From Calocera cornea HHB12733 (lineage: Eukaryota > Basidiomycota > Dacrymycetes > Dacrymycetales > Dacrymycetaceae), in the NCBI GenBank assembly GCA_001632435.1, contig KV423991.1, positions 1 through 64,000 on the forward strand: DNA of 64,000 nt, given 5' to 3'. Positions within the stretch are counted from its first letter, which is position 1, and each line of letters starts with the position of its first letter. Positions 22,492-34,770 of this stretch are shown one piece after another. The position numbers and the translations under genes are program-made. The notes under the pieces are model-generated. The model had not been told where the DNA came from, did no database searches, and saw nothing but the letters and a program-made list of their open reading frames with translations.

Positions 22492-23310
22492 CTTGAGGCG
22501 CTCTCTTGGGGCCGGGCTGGATGGCTATATGTGTCCCGTGGAAGCACTGGCGGTTCAGCAGGGTGAAAGGGGCCGTGGGTGGCCACGTTCCTTGCGGGCT
22601 CGGATGCAGGAGGGGCGGGAAGGGAATGATGCACCGCAGACGATGTATGCATCATGCCTGCATGCATCAAGGCCCTCACCCTAAGCCGCCCATCGGAATC
22701 CGAACCTTGCGTGCCAGGCGCGGGAGAGGGAGGACCCCAGTCTCGGGAGGCGCGCTGCCTGTCTCGCTCCAAGCCAGAGCATTTTCTGCCTCCGCTACCG
22801 CGGGCAGGGAAACACCGCCACCCGCCACCCGCTAGCCCATCTCCATGCCGCCCGGAGTCGGACCCCGTCTGCCCGCCCGCCGGCCACCCGAGGACGCACC
22901 CGTGTTCTGGGTGATGGGATACGATAGGGTAGACCGACTTGCAACGTGCCCGCTCGGGTTTGCGCGCATCCGATCTAGAACGGCAGGTGCTGGAAAGGGG
23001 AACGGAGAGGATGATGGAAAAGGTGTTTTGGAAACAAGACATGGACTGGACAAATCTCTGTCTCTCGCTCGCCAGCCGCCCCCCGCCGTTCCCGGTCGGC
23101 AGGGCGGGCACGCGTCAATGTCGATGATGGCACGGGCGCGTATCGCACCCTCACTCAGGGATGGCTGGCGCTGGGCGGTGATTTACGATGCACATCGGAG
23201 CACATCCATACCCTCCGGTCCTCCTCCCCACCACACCCCTTCCCTCCCACCGCAGATTCATCCTCCCCATAGCTGCACCTGCACCCCACACCCCCCGGTC
23301 TACAAACAAC
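22491..23310. promoter_or_regulatory. divergent promoter region GT90-a / SGNH-cap-a
   Basis: Core of the 936-bp interval between two divergent start codons. C-rich, with no gene. The repeats at both ends are listed separately. Confidence 0.4.
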
Positions 23311-23355
23311 ACTCAGACAACACACAGACAACACACAGACAACACACAGACAAAC
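23311..23355 (+). repeat. ACACAGACAAC tandem repeat in 5' leader
   Basis: About four copies of an 11-bp unit (one with a T, the last slightly expanded) end 10 bp before the SGNH-cap-a ATG at 23365. The likely 5' UTR is therefore an unstructured CA-rich repeat. Confidence 0.75.
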
Positions 23356-23364
23356 ACCACACAG

Positions 23365-25256
23365 ATGCCCTCCCTGCGGCTCTACCACAGGCGCATCTTC
23401 CCCTCCCGCCGCCTGCGCTTCGGCTACCTCGGCCGGCTCGTCCTCATCCTCTGCGCCCTCGTCCTCCTCCTCCGTCTCGGGAACTACGGGCACAGCACCA
23501 CCGCGCCCTCCTCGCCCTCCGCGCCCTCCCCCCCCACCCGCTCCTCATGGACATCCGGCCGCTCGCCCCTCTGGCGCCGCCCCTCCTCCCCGCCGCGCGC
23601 GCCGCCCAAGCCCGCGGCCAAGCCCTACGCCTACTGCAAGAAGCACGCCGCGGAGGACTGGTGGAGCCGCAAGTTCTCCAAGCACAACCTCGACCTCTCC
23701 CGCGCGTACATCGGCAGCGGGTGGCGGTTTAGGGACGTCGTTAGGAGGGCGGCCAGGGGCGAGCCCGTCACCATGGGCGTTATTGGCGGGTCTGGTGCGT
23801 TCGCCCAGATCCCTACTAGCGGGAAGTACTGACGGGGGCGGTGTGCAGTCTCCGCGGGCCACGGCGTCAAGCCGAACGAGACGTTCCACTACCGGATCCT
23901 GCAGCAGTGGAACGCCAACTTTTTCAACCACCGGCGGAACGCCATGATCGACTCTTCCAAGCCGGCGACGGGGAGCGACTACTTCTCGCTGTGCTTCCGC
24001 GAGATGCTCCCCGACAACGTGGACATTGTGTTCGTCGAGCTGAGCGTGAACGACTTCCGCGAGGTCGAGGCCGCGATACAGTACGAGACGCTCATCCGCT
24101 CCCTGCTGAGCCTGCCGAGCAAGCCCGCCGTCGTGGCCATCAGCACCTTCGCGCTGCTCTTCTCCGAGGGGTAAGCGGGCTCCTCCTCTTGCGCGCGCGG
24201 CAGTCGTCTGACGCCTTCCGCGCAGGATCAGCACAGGGGGCGATATCCATCTCGGCGTCGCAGAGTACTACGATGTCCCCGTGATCAGGTACCGTCCTCC
24301 CTCGCTTCCCCGCTCGCTCCCGCTGCCTCGGCACTAACCTACCCCTCCAGCCTGCGAAACTTTGCCGTGCCGAAGCTGATGGACGACTATTCCACGGAGA
24401 ACCACCTGTTCTGGAACGAGCGCGATGGCCTCGACTTGAGGCACATCAACTCCCTCGGACATGAGCTCCTGGCGGACTTTACGACCGCGTGGATGAAGGA
24501 CGTCATTTGCGAGGAGATGGATCCGGAGGTGCGTGATGGCTTCCCAGCACTGCTCCGTACTTTAGTGCCTCGTGCTGATGGGACTGTCAGAAAAACTCGA
24601 CCGAGGAGGCGGACTTTGACCTCGAGGAGCGCCCCTGGTGGCAGAGCACCGAAGGGCTCGGCGAGGTTCCCCGCGTGCGTCCCCTCCCCCATTGGCGCCA
24701 CAATCCCTGCAGCCCCTGACCGTTCCCCTCCTACAGATCCGGATGACAACACAGTGGGACCACGAGACGTACGACGCCGTCAAGAGCCCGATCTGCATCA
24801 GCACGACTTCGGACCCGCGGCTCTCCCCCTCCCGCGTCGACGGGTGGTACTACGAGGAGGCGACGTCGGACAAGATGTACTGGACGTCGGGCACGTCCGG
24901 CAAGCAGATCTCGTTCAAGATCTACGTGGACACGGGCACCGTCGGCATCTTCTTCTTGAGGAGCATGAGGCAGGGCTTGGGCAACGCCGGGTGCTGGGTG
25001 GACAACAAGAGGGACTATGGGGTGACCGTCAGCGGGTACTGGAGACACCCAGTGTGAGTCCTCCCTCCCTCCCTCCGCACCGATCCGCGTGGTCGCTCAC
25101 ATAGTCGCGTCCCCCCGCAGGAGCATCGCCCAGTACGCAGAGATAGACAGCCAGGTAGAGCCCGGCATGCACACGCTCACGTGCGAGATCCTCCCCGGCA
25201 CGCTGGACCCGGGCGGAGGGCACATCTTCAAGCTCATCGGCATCGTCTCCATGTAG
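23365..25256 (+). CDS. SGNH-type capsular-associated-like membrane protein, copy a
   Basis: Exon 1 is 23365-23794, followed by a 54-nt intron. Several more exons end at a stop at 25256, giving about 500 residues. A type II anchor lies at residues 20-40 (GRLVLILCALVLLLRL). SGNH-like blocks are MGVIGGS-VSAGHG (nucleophile Ser), VELSVNDF (Asn block) and DLRHINSLGHELLADF (D-x-x-H). The C-terminal 120 residues (YYEEATSDKMYW to FKLIGIVSM) look like a beta-sandwich, possibly glycan-binding. Similar fungal proteins are annotated as 'capsular associated'. Esterase or acyltransferase activity on surface glycan is inference. Divergent from GT90-a. Confidence 0.78.
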
Positions 25257-25506
25257 ATAGATGTACCGAGGGCAGAAATCGCACGATAGACGGTAGATAG
25301 GACGGACACTTTCTCTCTCTTGGGCATTTCATCGCACTGTACACTGTACGATAGACACACCGCATGCTGTTGATACCATAATGGATGGGCATTTGAGTCG
25401 CGGAACTTGTATGGTATGGGGTATAAATATGCAAAACCTATGCTCTCGAACACAGTGGATGATAGGGTATATGAATAATGTAAGTGCGTGTGCTGCTTCC
25501 CCGATG

Positions 25507-27224
25507 CTAATGTGGCTTGCTCTCGACCCGTGCGAGTATCCTCCTCCAGGTCGCAGCGTTGTCCCTCAAGATCGAATCCTCGTACTCGTCCCAGCCCGAG
25601 TACGTCGTGTAGTTGAACCGGTTTCCAGAGATCGCCACGCCGTCTAGGAGGTCACGGCCCGCGCGAAGTCGGGCGATCGCCTCAGCGTCTGTCATGCTGC
25701 TTGGGCGGACTACGACGGCTGGAGGCGCCAGGTAGGCGTATGACCGCAGATGGGCAGGGGAGGCGAGAACAGGAGTCTGCAAGACATCGTTAACTCGCTT
25801 CGTGGTCAGGCTGGAGCATGCACTCACGCGAGTCATGAGTGCTGCCGGTATGGAGGACGACGCAACAGAGGTGAGGTAGCTGTCGGCCGAAAAGGCCGGA
25901 ATCAACACGTCCTGCATGGTTTCAGTCACAGCCATTGGAGGAATACCAAGCAAGCTTACCATTTCGGACAACTCGCCATAGAACTCTGAGAAATCAGGAC
26001 TGTCCCGTATGAGCACTACGTTCTTCATCTCCTCTGGTATCTTTGGCTCGCGTATGCTATGGCCGATCAGGTGGAGCGTGAAAGGAGTGGGGACGCTGCC
26101 GTGAGCGGGCTTCGCGAGTGGAGTGAAGGGGTTGCCCTCTGCCGCTCGCTGGTAACCCCATGAGTGAGGATCAGCTGGAACAGCTATTCAGTGATGTTCA
26201 GGGAGACAATTGAGATAAACAAACCTTTAATCATCTCTAAGAGCTCTGAGATAAGCCCGTCATAATCGCGCCGTAAGGTATCAATCGAGCCTTGGATGAC
26301 GAACTTGCTGGGAACTCTTGATTTGCGAACTGCATGAGGATCTTCGAGAGCCGGGAATAGCTTCAGATTTTCAGCTGGACGTCCGACGACGAATAGGAGT
26401 CCAACGCACCGGCACGAAATAGTCAACCGGAATCCTGTCCCAGCTCACATCGTGCTCCTCCGCCGCCCAGGTGTCGAAAAGGTCCGCCGCAGCCCGGCGC
26501 GTATGCGGGGACAGCGTCAACGCCGTCAGTCTTCCCTGGGCACCGATCTCGGCCCACTGCTGTTTGGCCTGGCCGACACCTCCCTCGTTCGGTGTATGCA
26601 CAAGGCAGACAACGTGAGCGTTGCTCTCATTGAGAGCCATGAAGATGTGGGTCTCCCACCAGAGCGCCCAATGACCTATCGTATGCGGTGAGCAAAGATA
26701 CGGGGTCCTATTCTTGAAACTTACAGCTGTTCAGGACAACGATATCATACTCTCCCGCGCGGATCGCATCCTCCAGAGGGCCAGGCTGGAAGACACCAGT
26801 GTCCTTATCCTGGACGATCTTCTCGTACCCATCTGGGAAGAATCGATGCAATACTTCTCCAAAGCGATAAAGATATGGGGAAGAGCCTAGAATAACTGTA
26901 TGAGTCTATGGGGAGCCAATCCCGCTCGCGGAACTGACGGTATACTCGAGGCTTGATGCCCAGTCGTTGGAGGTCATTGATGACAGCCCCGAGCACCTCC
27001 ATATGGAACTCTTCCTGTTCCACCACCGCGACCCTCAAATGCCCCAGCGCCGCCTGCTCCGGCCCAACAAGCTCCCCTTCGCTCGATGCCAACCAATGCA
27101 GCTCACTCGTGCCCAGGACGACCTGGTTCCGGAACAGCCAGAGGACGCAGACGACGGTGACGAATATGCAGAGCACGAGGTAGGTGCGTTGCTTTTGTTT
27201 TGCGGCGAGGGAACCAGGCTGCAT
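25507..27224 (-). CDS. orphan type II membrane protein, possibly GT-B-like
   Basis: The first exon starts at ATG 27224; several exons end at TAG 25507-25509. The product is about 500 residues with a membrane helix at residues 14-32 (TYLVLCIFVTVVCVLWLF). The luminal part starts LRVAVVEQEEFHMEV. It then has IVVLNS, CLVHTPNEGG, VIQGSIDTLRRDYDGL, FTLHLIGH and MQDVLIPAFSADSYLTSVASSSIPAAL. Alternating beta/alpha blocks with a late acidic/Ser loop suggest a GT-B-fold glycosyltransferase, but I cannot name a CAZy family. The position directly between SGNH-cap-a and GT61-b supports a glycan role. Confidence 0.6.
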
Positions 27225-27881
27225 CCTTGAGTTTTTTTAGCTAGACGCAATCCCACTAAGCCTGCTCAGTGGTCCAGTGGTGCCACGGCCAGATGGATAT
27301 GGATATGAGATGAGACGGGATGAGAAGTAGAGGACGGTAAGGACAGTGAGTGAACGGAAGGGGCAAGCTGGGGTCCGACACTTCTTCTTCAAGGGTAGTA
27401 TTTGAATCGGGCGTGGCGCCCGCCCGAAGTACAGCACTGAGACTGGCGTCATCACGAGCCGACAAGGCGGGCGATTCTGTTGCAAATAAATGCATGCAAG
27501 GCCAGCGAACAACAGAACCAACGGCGTGGTTGGAACTTGGACTACGGGTCGTCAAGCAGCAAGGGTTCTGCCGGGGATGCCGCGCGTAATGTTGGCCTGT
27601 CCGGAATGACGGGAGCGAATTTGGGTGTATGTCCACCATGTGGGCATCTCAATGCTGCACAGGAGCATGCACGGAGGACAAAGAGGGTATGGTATGGAGA
27701 ACACATCATCATCATATACAACAGCGACTACAGCGACGGCGCGGCGACCCGTCTCTCCAAGCGTAGTATGCGTACAGCAGCTGTTCACCAGAGCCCGGGG
27801 AGGAGAGAGAGCAAAAGGGAGTCCTACATACACCTCCGCATCACGTCCAGCGTGCCGCGTAGGATCAGTATGCCTGCCTGC
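27225..27881. other. intergenic, minus-strand gene spacing
   Basis: 657 bp with the promoter of the orphan gene and the 3' flank of GT61-b. No supported gene. Confidence 0.45.
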
Positions 27882-29778
27882 TCAGTACCCCACGCCCTCC
27901 CTCCAGCTCTGCCAGTGCTTCGGGCCCTGGTACTCGCCCAGCAGCTGGGTCTCGATGACCTCGACGACGGTTGGCGGGTGGACGGGGATGGAGCGCACCT
28001 TGTCCGTGTTCCAGTCGTCGTAGTTGACGTCGGCGAGCGTGGGCGGGGTGAAGAAGGTGTCGTTCTGGATGGTGTAGTATGCGTGGCCCAGCACGCCGGC
28101 TGTCCACTCGTAGTCGCGCGCAAAGTTGGGCGGGCGGAACATCTCCAGCACGGCCGAGCGCGGGTGGGGGGGCATCATCAGCTGGTGCGTGAGCCCGTTG
28201 CCGTGCACGCCGAGCATGACGGTCGTGCGCGCGGCCCAGAGCAGCTGCTCGTCCCGCGCCATCGTCTCGCCGACCATGAGCTGGAACTCCCACTTGTGCT
28301 TCTTGCACATCGCCTCGAGCGCCGCGACCAGGAGCTCGTGGTCCTCGTCCCTGAGCTTGCGGCCGGTACGCTGCCGGCTGATGTACGTGATGACGGGCTT
28401 GTCCGCCTTGCCCGGCGCGAGCGGCGGGTCCATCGCCCGCAGGCCGATGTCGAGCACGGCGTTGGGCACACCGGCGAAGGAGAGGATCCTCCTCCGGGCC
28501 GACTCGTACCAGAACTGGTTGCGCCCCAGGCCGCCGGTGCCGAACTCGCCCCCGCCGACTTGCCAGGGGCTCGCCGGCGTGCGCGAGGTTGCGCCCGTCG
28601 GCCCGCCGCTGAAGGCCGCCGTGCGGTCGATGAAGAGCGCGGCGGGGAAACGGAAGACCTTGCGCGAGTCGTGCACTTGCTTGGCCATGTTCTCCCACGA
28701 GGGCTGGTACATGGGCGTGGCCTTGGGGAATTGCGCATGCTACACGGCACGTTAAAGACAATTTTTTCTGAGCAGAAGAGCAAACGCACGAGGAAGAAAT
28801 GATCGAGCCCGGGGCCATCCGAGAATCCCTCCTCGTCGCAGTGGATGAAGATGAAGCGATCGGGCACCGGCGCGTTGACCTTGCCATCCGGAGCGGGCAT
28901 CGAGTCAAAGTTAGTGATGACGCGCTCAGTGCCAAAGAACAGCTCGGCAGCGACATGGTAGTAGTGGCCTGTCGCACCGGTCAGAGGGCATATATCACAG
29001 TTGGAGGGAGAGACCCACGGAGGAACTGGGTCGGGTCGTTGACGAGCACGGAGAAGCCGTCCACGTCAAACACCCTATCCTCCCATATCCGCGCCGCCTC
29101 CTCCTCGGACAGCACGTCCATCTCCTTGGGCCCCGGCACCCTCTCCTTCTCATTCTCCGCCAACCCGGGCAAGCCGGTGCTCGTGATCAGCTCCCTTGCG
29201 GGCCAGTACCCGTCGCCGAGCCCGCCCTGGTCCTTCTCGGCGACGATGAAGAAGGTGCCGTTGGAGAAGTACAGGTTCTGGAAGACGGTCCAGCCGGCCG
29301 AGTGCTGCACGAGGGTGCTGGGGGTTACCTGGCGCGGCGGGGGAGGGGGGAAGAAGCGGTCGTTCCCTGTCAGGACTGGCTCGGGCGGAGGGGGAGGGGT
29401 GGGGGGCGGGGCCGGCTCGAGCGGGGGCGGCTCGAGGATGCCCGAGTAGCGCGGGGGCACGTCGGGCAGGAAGGGCATCTCGTCCTCGAGGCCCTGTGGG
29501 GACGGGGGGTGGAGGCCGGGGTCCTCCTTCCACTCGTCGTGATCCTCCTCCTTCCATTGGGTGTGCTGTTGCAGTTGTTTCTGATGGTGTTGCTGGTGTA
29601 CCGGGTATTGTTCAAAGATGGATGAGAGGGTGAGGTGGGAGCCCGTGGATGAAAAGGAGAGGAGGTAAAAGAGGGAGGAGACGATGAGGACTGCGAGGAG
29701 GCCTGATCTGCTTGAGAATCTGCGCGTGACTGTGCGGGAGGGCGCGGTGATGATGCGGGATATATGGCGTCGGTGCAT
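27882..29778 (-). CDS. GT61-family glycosyltransferase, copy b
   Basis: Three to four exons from ATG 29778 to a stop at 27882 give about 580 residues. A membrane helix at residues 27-46 (GLLAVLIVSSLFYLLSF) is followed by a His/Gln-rich and then Pro-rich stem. Conserved blocks are GWTVFQNLYFSNGTFF, HYYHVAAELFFG, VITYISRQRTGRKL and LGVHGNGLTHQLMM, then FARDYEWTAGVLGHAYY. The HGNGLT motif is intact. Linkage unknown. It lies 365 bp from GT61-c on the same strand, probably an old tandem duplicate. The 28.7-29.0 kb exon limits are approximate. Confidence 0.88.
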
Positions 29779-30143
29779 GGTGGGCTGGGGGTGAACGAAT
29801 GGGGGCGCGACGACGCCGAGCAGGCTGGCGGCAGGAGGGAGGGTGGATACAGTAGTAACGGGAAGGCGGCGTTTTCCGTGTGGACGGCAATGTCGCGTTC
29901 CATGGGGACCCTCGCCGTGCCAAGCTCTCTTCTCACATTTCTCACGCGACTGCTCCCGCACACCGGCCACCGTCACTGACTCAATTGACAACCGGGCGAA
30001 CGATCTGACCTATCTCGATCATATGCCAGCAGGGTACTGAACGGCCCCAACCTCAATGGACATGCTCGCCCGCATTCCCGCTTCCTGCTTCCTACTGCCT
30101 ACTTCCTGCTGCTCGAAATCACTGTCCTGCCCAACTGACAGCC
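29779..30143. other. intergenic between GT61-b and GT61-c
   Basis: 365 bp; GT61-b promoter and GT61-c 3' flank. A TTCCTGCTTCCTACTGCCTACTT-like imperfect repeat occurs near 30077-30110; nothing more. Confidence 0.4.
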
Positions 30144-32129
30144 TCATGGCTGCCCCAGGATCTCCGCGATGGCCCGCAGCACACTCGGGGCACTTGACGA
30201 CGCGCATCAGAAGAGCCCGTATTTGACGCGCAGGGAGCCAACTCACTGGACAACAATGTTCGGCCCGTGCATGCCTTTGAGCGAGATGGGCCCGGGCTGG
30301 TCGATGAAGTACCTGCGCGCAGCCAACACTCTGTCAGCTGCAATGCCCTTGTCTACCACTCTAGAGGAGAGCCCGCAGCGCCCAGGCCATAGCCCACCCA
30401 CACACAGCACGCTGGAAAGGACGTACGTGTCATTCCAGAACCCGCGATACTGGTGGCCGAGCTGCTTAGCCGCCACCTCATAGTCGACCCTGAACGCGCC
30501 CGGGTAGTGGACCTCGAGCAGCGCGGAGCGCGGGGAGCGGGCCATCCACAGCAGGTGCGTGAGGCCGTTGCCGTGCACGCCGAGCATGATCTGCGCCGGT
30601 TTGCCTCGTCAGCACGCGCCGGCCGGGAGCGACTGGCGACTGGACTGGACTGCAGACGGCGCAGGGAGGGAGGGAGGGAGGGGGACGCACCGTCGTCTGG
30701 GCGGCCAGCGCGACCTGCTCAGCCTTGGCCAGGTCCTCCATGCGCACCACGCGCAGGTCGTAACCCAGCGACTCCTGCCCCGCCTCAAGCGCCGCGACGA
30801 GCGCATCATGGTCCTCCTCCACCAGCCGCCGCTTGGTGCCCTGCCGCGAGATGTACGTCACGACCGGCCTTCCCGGACCCGGACCCGGACTCGGACGCGG
30901 ACGCGGACTCGGTGTCCCGCTATCCAGCGCGCCGCGCCGCGCGAACCTTAGCACGCTCCTCCTGACCGGCTCCCAGAAATGCCCCGCCCAGCCCAGGCTG
31001 AACGCCTCGGCGCTGCACTTCCTCTCCCTCCCGGCGTGCGGGCCGTTCTCGGCCGCCCAGCGGTCAAACAGCACCGCGCGGTCGAACACCCATGTGTACC
31101 CGGGCGCGAGGGCGGCGAGGTCCGCCCAGTCCTCGGCGAAGAGGAGGGCGGGCGGGGTGGGGAACGCCGCGTGGAGGAGGAAGGGGAGGAAGTGCGCACG
31201 ATCCCGCCAGGAGAAGGAGGGGACGTGCGGGTAGACGATGCGCGCCGGGGGCGCGAGGGACGTACGGCCCGAGGGCGGGGAGAGAGGGTCGAGGGACATG
31301 TACGTGCGCCAGAGGCTCAGGAGGATCTCTGTTCTGAGCGTTGGCAGGTACGCTGCGGCTGGTGGGCGGGGGCTTACCGGCGCCGAAATGGTAGTAGTGC
31401 GCGGCGAACTGGGCGTTCTCCGTGATCAGGAACTGCCGAACGCACGAATCCTCAGCCCTCTTCTCACGCCCACCGGCCACCAAGCCAAAGCCCACTCACA
31501 CTCGTCCCGCTCAGCACCACCGGCACCCTCCCGAACCTCCTCCGCGCCTGCTCCGGCGAGATGACGGCAAAGTCGGCTTGCGACGGCCGGGGCGGGTCTG
31601 AGCCGGCCACGCTGAGCGGGCCGCCGGAGGAGGTGATGTACCGCGCATCCGGGACGCGCTCCGGGTGGGAGGTGACGAAGTAGAGCGTGCCGTTGTGCGC
31701 GTAGAGCCGGGTGAAGATGCTGTTCCCTTGACCCCCGCCCGGGCATCCGTCAGCCGTCACCCCAGTGCAGTGCAGGGAGCGGGAGTGCGTACCTGCAGCG
31801 TGCACGAGCAGCTGCGTCTCCGCGAACGCCCCGTCCCAGCCGACGAGCGGCTCAGCATGCGCGCTCCCGTCGTCCGCGCCAAACAGGCTCTGCTCCCCCT
31901 CCCCGACCCCCAAGCCCGCTCCCAACCCGAAGCGGGGGAGCGACCACTGCGCGCGCGCCCTGGCCGATTGCGTGCCGGACGCGGGGGAGAAGCCGGCGTT
32001 GCTGCTGGTGTTGGCATTGGCATTGGGGGGCCCGTTGAGGGTGGCGGCGATGTATGAGAGGCCTGCGAGGGTGAGGAGTGCGCTGATGACGGCGCGCAGG
32101 CGGCGGGCGAAGAAGCCTGCCGATGTCAT
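30144..32129 (-). CDS. GT61-family glycosyltransferase, copy c
   Basis: At least six exons run from ATG 32129 to TGA 30146-30144, giving about 520 residues. A weak N-terminal helix (VISALLTLAGLSYIA) precedes a low-complexity stem. GT61 blocks are LYAHNGTLYFVT, LITENAQFAAHYYHFGA, PVVTYISRQGTKRRL and LGVHGNGLTHLLWM. A Pro/Gly/Arg repeat (PRPRPSPGPGPG) is inserted just before PVVTYIS. The donor near 30252 gives a short C-terminal exon ending AEILGQP. It lies 435 bp downstream of GT90-b on the same strand, repeating the GT61-a/GT90-a arrangement. Confidence 0.87.
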
Positions 32130-32564
32130 CCCCTGTGCTGCACTAGTGGTTGGGATGTCGGTTGAGAGCTGGCTGGGGGGTTACTGCGGGTGCTGCGGCG
32201 TGGGGAGGGGAGGGAGGACAGATGCTCGGGAGGGGGGGCTAGTAACTGCCGGACAACGACGGCGCGGCGGGTGCTCGCTCGTTAGCAGGCGCATGTTCGG
32301 CACCTTGACCGCGATACAGAACACATGTACACTGCAACATCCAGCCCAGCACACAAGCCGACGATCGTGCAGAGATCACACCGCACACGTAAAGGGCGCA
32401 GGAAGCAACATGATGCCCATCCAAGGAACCCGTTGCCCGAGTTCCGCTGGCTCGGGCGGCCGATCACGAACGATATACCGACTCCGGGACATGACAGGAC
32501 AGGAAGACGGTGTCTATTGACTTGGCGGCCCCTTTCAGGCCCGCTCGCTCCCTATATATAGTCC
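32130..32564. other. intergenic between GT61-c and GT90-b
   Basis: 435 bp; GT61-c promoter side. CTATATATAG at about 32551-32560 is a perfect 10-bp palindrome directly after the GT90-b stop. No gene. Confidence 0.4.
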
Positions 32565-34770
32565 CTACAGGACAAAGCCCATGTCGTCCCGGGCGTCGCT
32601 CATGAGCCGCCCGTACTCCAGCAGGAGGCGCCACTACCGGATGCGGTCAGGCGCGGTCCACGTGGCTGAGTGGAGAGGATAAGGAAGTGGGCTGACCATG
32701 TACGCGACCATGTCCTGCCTGCGGTAGAACGCCTCGCTCCACTCGCTCCCCGCCCGGGCGATCTTCTCGGCGAGGTGCTCGTTCGCGGCCCTCCCCGTGC
32801 CGGCGAGGCTGCCGACGTCGCCGCGGAAGAAGGTGAGGATGTCGTACAGGTCTGTGTAGTCCAGCTTGAGCGGCACGTAGTGCACCCACGGCATGATCCG
32901 GTCCGTGTACCACTCGGGGAACACCGTCGCTTTCAGCAGCACCGACTGCGACGACATCAGCCGCTTGAACGCCGGCGAGCCCGTGTCCCCGTCGACCTGT
33001 GTGCGCCGGTCAGGAGCGGTTGGCTACATTCAAATCACCGACAGCCACTCACGTCCAGCACATACTTGTGCTTGCTCGGCAGCCCATCCCCACCCCCGGC
33101 CTCCCACCGGAACACCTTCCCCATCTTCTCACACTCCTCCGGCTCGCACTCCACCGGCTGTCCCGTGAATGCGACGTCCGCGAACGCGCTGTTCAACACC
33201 GACGTGTCGCGCTCGAGCGGTTCGCCGACAGCCCCCGTCTTCGACTGCGCGGGAGGGAGCACCGCCCGCGCGCGCTTCTGCTCGTTGAGCGTCGACACCA
33301 GGCGCGAGCGGTGTGACTGCGCCCACGGCGTGCTGGCATTGTGCACGATATCGTTCGGCGCCCCGCGCTAACACGGCGTCAGCACAGTGCGCCCCTCATC
33401 GACAAAGAGCACCATACCCAGAACACCCGCCCGTCGTCCTTCTCCGCCCAAGTCGAGTCGCCCACCGGGCCCTCCACCCACCCCTCCATGCTCGGCGCGA
33501 GCACATCCCCATGCAGCACGCTCTTCGTGTGCGCAAACACGACCCCGCGCTCACCCGGCCCTCCGTGCGCCGCAGTGCGCCGGGAGGCGAAGAAGCCGGA
33601 GATGTGCACGAGCTCGGGGTGGGTGCACGGGTCCAGGAGCTTGTGCTGCGAGTAAATGAACGTCTTGGGCACCGGGTCCGGGAGCGGCAGCTTAGGCCGG
33701 CGCGGGTACTCCTCGCGGAGGGGAGAGTAGGGCGGACACGCCGCCGCCCAGCCCTGGCGGCTGCTCTCCGGCTTGTCGGGCGTGTCGAACGCGTCGATAT
33801 CTGCGGATGATGAGCATTGGCCAATAGGTAGGGGCGGGAGCAGCATACATTCCCCGTACTCAGCCGCATGCAGCATCTTGTCGTTCACCTCCCAGTGGTT
33901 GAGCTGCACCGGCCCGTCCAGCGCGAACGTCATCTCCCAGTCGCCCGTAGCGCGCACGACCTCGCGCGCGACCGTCGTCCACTGCCCCTCCTGGTCCCTC
34001 CAGCGCTCGTCAAACCCATGGATGAGCTCCATCTGCGCGGCGGCTTTCTGCAGCGCCCCCTGCGTCTCTGACTCGCTGGCGTTCAGCCCGGAGAGGGTGA
34101 TGTCCTGCAGGGAGGTGTTGGAGGCGAGCGACCAGGAGCCGGCGAGCGTGCGCGTGGCGTTCTGCAGCTGGCGCAGGTCGGCGGGCGTATACGCCCAGAA
34201 CCGCTCCAGGTCATTCATGATCTGGTCATACTCGTCCGGCAGCTGCACTCGATGCCGCTCGACGTACATCCACCTAGGCCGTGGTTCAGAGGAACGCCTG
34301 CGGTGGAACGGTGCTGCTCACCACGTGTCGAACCCCCGCGGCGGCAGCCGTCCATACCGCCTCCGGTACTCGGAGACAGCCTGGCGCAGCGTGCGGCTCT
34401 GCCTTTGCATCTTGTGCTCCCACTCGTGCTCCCCGCCCTTGATCAGGTCGTATATCGGGTGCCGGGCGCCCGGGTTGACCTCGAGCAGCCCTGTATCGAG
34501 GTACATGTGCTCCTCGCGGTGGAGGAACGTGTGCTGGTGGGCACGCGCAAGCGCGTGCGCGTGCGTCACCGTCCACGCGCGGCCGAACGTCTGGTCCAGG
34601 TACCCCGGAGTGTAGAGCGCCTCGGAGATGCGCTGGACATGCTCTGTGGTCCCGAAGGGGGTGAACAAGAGGGCGAAGGAGATGCAGCAGGCGAGGAGGG
34701 AGATGAACCGGCGCAGGACGCGTGGCGCACCCATCCGCGGTATTTGTTTCGTCAGGAGCAGTCGGGGCAT
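32565..34770 (-). CDS. GT90/CAP10-type glycosyltransferase, copy b
   Basis: About six exons from ATG 34770 (a second ATG lies at 34734) to a stop at 32565 give roughly 650 residues. A membrane helix at about residues 20-38 precedes the stem. CAP10 order is ARHPIYDLIKGG, RRRYGRLPPRGFDTW, VQLPDEYDQIMNDL, RQGWAAACPPYSPLREE, VFWRGAPND, LDVDGDTGSPAFKRL, WVHYVPL, ending YGRLMSDARDDMGF. W-R-G is kept but the following T-T-G-G is not. An intron falls inside the L-D-V/D-G motif. Probable Golgi glycosyltransferase of unknown linkage, upstream of GT61-c. Confidence 0.88.

Noticed and set aside
23311..23355. CRISPR-like array
   Set aside because: It is a simple 11-bp tandem without spacers in a eukaryotic 5' leader.
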